From assembly GCA_015057035.1 (NCBI GenBank), contig SVFC01000004.1:1-64000 (forward strand): 64,000 nt of DNA, read 5' to 3'. This document shows, in pieces, positions 61,677 to 64,000 of this stretch. Numbering within the stretch: position 1 is the stretch's first letter; each line of letters opens with the position of its first letter. The notes beneath the pieces were generated by a model, which saw nothing but the letters and a program-made list of their open reading frames with translations, was not told the origin of the DNA and did not search any database. Position numbers and translations under genes: made by a program. The stretch comes from Lachnospiraceae bacterium. Lineage in GTDB: Bacteria; Bacillota; Clostridia; Lachnospirales; Lachnospiraceae.

Positions 61677-63117
61677 TTGCTTTCCTCCGTGATTTGAAAT
61701 TAATACTAATCACAATTGAAATAATTAATATTACTCCACAGAACATCCACAATTCAAAGGAGTTAACCCAGCTAGAAAAGAAGCTTAAAACCACAGCATT
61801 CATCGAGAACCCATGTGCCAGCAAAGAATAAATACTACGGGATTTTTCGTAATAGCCTTGCACTAGACCAAAAAGCAATGCCCATAAAAAGCTACAGAAA
61901 ATAATTCCCCATTCATGGAAATCATAATAGAATAATCCCATCATATTTACTGTATTTAAATGAGGGCGCACCTTATAGAATTCCCCATTCTCTATTGTAT
62001 CTGTGATTGCTTGAATACGAAGTATAACATTAAAAGCTTCAACCTGACGTGCACCCCATGTATATCCTTCCGTATGTTCAACCGCTTCGTTGAAATTATC
62101 ATGACTAACTGTTAAATATCCATATAAAAAGGCCGCTTTTGGCGATAATGTAAATGATACCTCGTTATTATCACCTGGATCATCTGTGTCCGTTTCATCT
62201 TCCGTTCCCTCGGTATCATTTCCACCTATGACAATATCCGATGGCTCAAACAAAGTCCCCAACTGTTCATCTGTATATCCACGCAGATTTGATGTCAATA
62301 AATACACTGCGCCCATCACCACAATACAGAATATAAAAACATGTAATTTGCGTTTATTCAGATAAAATACTGTAATTGCCAATGGCAATGCAGCAATAAT
62401 AAATACACCCCTAGATACAATCAGGACTGGGAACACAAAAACCAAGTAGAAAATGCACAGCCACAGGATTGCTTTTTTCACCCACCCCAATGGTTGTGTG
62501 CGAATACAGTAATAGCAAAGCCCCGAAACAGCCGTTGCCGCTACTGCAAAAAGATGAAACTTGGTGTAAAAATTTACATACGCGTAGATATCGTTTGAAA
62601 ATGCAGGAATGAATCCTTTTATAGCAACATTAATAATGAAACAAGTTAATCCAATGAGTGTTACCACTACACAGACAACGAATAATCTATCTTCTTTTAG
62701 CGCAAAATTCACCTTCTCAAAATGAACCTTTGCTGTAACACTTTTCTTTTTGTCATAGATTTTTCCACCATGATTAACGCCTAGAGATGCACCTAATTGA
62801 AACATCAAATATGCAACCGCAAGCAAAATCCATGTTTTAAACAGCCATTGCTCTTGGTAGTCTGTAAGTCTAAGCGCAGCTAACCCTAGTGTTGCTAACC
62901 AAACACCTGTAAACACAGCACGCAAATCAAGCCAGTTTCTATTTGCAATCATGTTCACCATCACAAAATACAATGCAAAAGCAGCAACAATTAAAACCAG
63001 CCCAGATAAAAAGTGATTATATGGATTTATTACTCCACCCATAATAATTGTCAAAAAGCCAACAACTGCACAAATGCAACCTCTTAAATTGAATAGTTCA
63101 TCAATTTTCTTAATCAT
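61663..63117 (-). CDS. O-antigen polymerase-like membrane protein (Wzy/OatB type)
   Basis: A 484-aa multi-pass protein with about twelve helices and an acidic external loop (GNDTEGTEDETDTDDPGDNN). It matches the oligosaccharide repeat unit polymerase group: YGYLTVSHDNFNEAVEH, RPHLNTVNMMGLFYYDFHEWG. The start at 63117 (MIKKIDELFN) has GGAGGA upstream; the frame to 63171 would run through the end of the glycosyltransferase gene. It overlaps the next gene by 14 bases. Confidence 0.82.
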   Translation of the reverse strand: MIKKIDELFNLRGCICAVVGFLTIIMGGVINPYNHFLSGLVLIVAAFALYFVMVNMIANRNWLDLRAVFTGVWLATLGLAALRLTDYQEQWLFKTWILLAVAYLMFQLGASLGVNHGGKIYDKKKSVTAKVHFEKVNFALKEDRLFVVCVVVTLIGLTCFIINVAIKGFIPAFSNDIYAYVNFYTKFHLFAVAATAVSGLCYYCIRTQPLGWVKKAILWLCIFYLVFVFPVLIVSRGVFIIAALPLAITVFYLNKRKLHVFIFCIVVMGAVYLLTSNLRGYTDEQLGTLFEPSDIVIGGNDTEGTEDETDTDDPGDNNEVSFTLSPKAAFLYGYLTVSHDNFNEAVEHTEGYTWGARQVEAFNVILRIQAITDTIENGEFYKVRPHLNTVNMMGLFYYDFHEWGIIFCSFLWALLFGLVQGYYEKSRSIYSLLAHGFSMNAVVLSFFSSWVNSFELWMFCGVILIISIVISINFKSRRKANGKA

Positions 63118-63131
63118 ATACTCCTCCGGAA

Positions 63132-64000
63132 TTACCGATATTTTCCAAACATAATAATCCAAATATCGCATATAAATGCTACTATTCGGAACATTTTTTC
63201 ACTATCGTTTTGATAAAGATGAATCAAGTCTTTTAATCGTCTATTTTGTAAACATGTTTTTCTATTTTCCAAGTAACGCAACTTATAACGAATCAAATCG
63301 TAAGAAGCTTCTTGTATTGGAAGCTCTGCTTCAATTGCGTAATTCATATATGTGCAGGTTTCTCCAATATCTTTTAGTTTTCGCTGGAGATCCAACAGTT
63401 TAAACACTCTATGCTCTTCTCTAGCGGTATTGTTATCATGTCTACGATGATATGCTCCTACGTAATTGTATTCATAGAAAGCCCCCCGGTCCGCCGCACA
63501 AATGGTAAATGCAAGGTCATGTGGAAGCGCAACTTTAATAATACTATTATAAATTTGTTCAAAAAATTCTTTTCTAATACACATAAGCATTCCAGGCCAG
63601 TTATAGGCTCTCATAATGTCTTTCACGCTAATCGCAGTTATAGCGCCATCTTCTTTTGCCTGCTTATGCATAATGCTGTGGATTGCTTTTCCTTCACCGT
63701 CTACAATTCCACCTTTACAGCTGAGGAGCATAATTTCGTTTCTATCCTCCATCACTTTCATCATTTTTTCAATCTTGTCTAATGCCCAAATATCATCTTG
63801 GTCACTAAGAAAAATAACATCAGCTTCACATAAAGACATTGCGCGATAGAAATTCTTAATATACCCCAAATTCTGTGGATTGATTTCCAAGTGCCACGAA
63901 TCCTGAAGCCCATATTTATTTATGTATTCTCTAACAATTTCTACTGTTCTATCCTTAGAACGGTCGTCACACAAAACTACTCTATCCGGAGTCCTTGTCT
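63132..64000 (-). CDS. GT2-family glycosyltransferase (5' end beyond the window)
   Basis: GT-A glycosyltransferase, at least 289 aa, open to the right edge. In-frame codons upstream of the first Met read VVLCDDRSKDRT, the N-terminal GT2 motif, so the gene continues beyond 64000. The DxD-like metal motif is in ADVIFLSDQDDIWALDKIEKM. Then LPHDLAFTICAADRGAFYEYNYVGAYHRRHDNN is typical of rhamnosyl- or similar GT2 enzymes. First visible gene of the right-hand operon. Confidence 0.9.
   Translation of the reverse strand, partial: TRTPDRVVLCDDRSKDRTVEIVREYINKYGLQDSWHLEINPQNLGYIKNFYRAMSLCEADVIFLSDQDDIWALDKIEKMMKVMEDRNEIMLLSCKGGIVDGEGKAIHSIMHKQAKEDGAITAISVKDIMRAYNWPGMLMCIRKEFFEQIYNSIIKVALPHDLAFTICAADRGAFYEYNYVGAYHRRHDNNTAREEHRVFKLLDLQRKLKDIGETCTYMNYAIEAELPIQEASYDLIRYKLRYLENRKTCLQNRRLKDLIHLYQNDSEKMFRIVAFICDIWIIMFGKYR

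Noticed and set aside
1-64000. CRISPR array, rRNA or tRNA genes, complete insertion sequence or prophage
   Set aside because: No regularly spaced repeats, RNA gene signatures, transposase with terminal repeats, or phage structural genes were seen by reading.

Overview
The window reads as a chromosomal stretch of a low-GC Gram-positive Clostridia, most likely a Lachnospiraceae-type gut anaerobe. The support is A/T-rich codons, strong AGGAGG ribosome sites, LytR-CpsA-Psr (LCP) proteins, a CpsB/C/D phosphoregulatory set, LuxS plus MtnN, and teichoic-acid-like CDP-glycerol enzymes. Almost every gene lies on the minus strand. No rRNA, tRNA, CRISPR array, complete insertion sequence or prophage was seen.

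Layout from left to right. (1) 1-17.9 kb is housekeeping and precursor supply: a truncated deacetylase, an operon pepF-luxS-esterase-mtnN, a GtrA protein, a HAD phosphatase, uridine kinase, UDP-galactopyranose mutase, an HtrA-like protease, glmS with a UDP-sugar pyrophosphorylase, an LCP protein, a zinc ribbon, a phosphohexomutase, and a plus-strand MerR-methyltransferase fusion followed by a small coiled-coil ORF. (2) 18.0-41.1 kb is one probable operon of about 23 kb for an exopolysaccharide or capsule, read from a promoter at about 41.1 kb to a terminator at about 17.96 kb. It holds an initiating phosphoglycosyltransferase, a kinase/nucleotidyltransferase/epimerase trio for a UDP-sugar, PssD/PssE, three GT4 enzymes, flippase, polymerase, two acyltransferases, three TupA-like ATP-grasp ligases, a DUF362 protein, CpsB/CpsC/CpsD, an LCP ligase and a GH3-like protein that lacks its catalytic residues. 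(3) 41.2-43.1 kb is a small accessory block: an Rpn-type nuclease, an orphan Phd/YefM-like antitoxin, copies of a 19-bp repeat, and a 50-aa secreted-peptide gene. (4) 43.1-48.6 kb is the dTDP-L-rhamnose operon rmlA-B-D-C ending in a 625-aa regulator with two HTH domains. (5) 48.9-51.4 kb holds a DUF3048 membrane protein and a DUF4143 ATPase. (6) 51.4-64 kb is a second surface-polymer operon that enters from beyond the right edge: GT2, polymerase, two CDP-glycerol-type transferases, an SDR-cytidylyltransferase fusion, flippase, an ABC importer, an HTH-fused LicC-type cytidylyltransferase and nagB.

The best candidate for an undescribed system is the pair at 42.9-44.95 kb: a short Sec-type prepropeptide (C-terminus containing CNDLW) convergent with, and sharing the CTAG stop-codon palindrome with, a tandem HTH plus helical-repeat regulator resembling RRNPP quorum-sensing receptors. 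It sits between the rhamnose operon and the exopolysaccharide operon, so a peptide-controlled switch for surface glycans is a reasonable hypothesis. Other points of interest are the SDR-cytidylyltransferase fusion, the HTH-cytidylyltransferase with its importer, the three TupA-like ligases with DUF362, and the inactive-looking GH3 protein.
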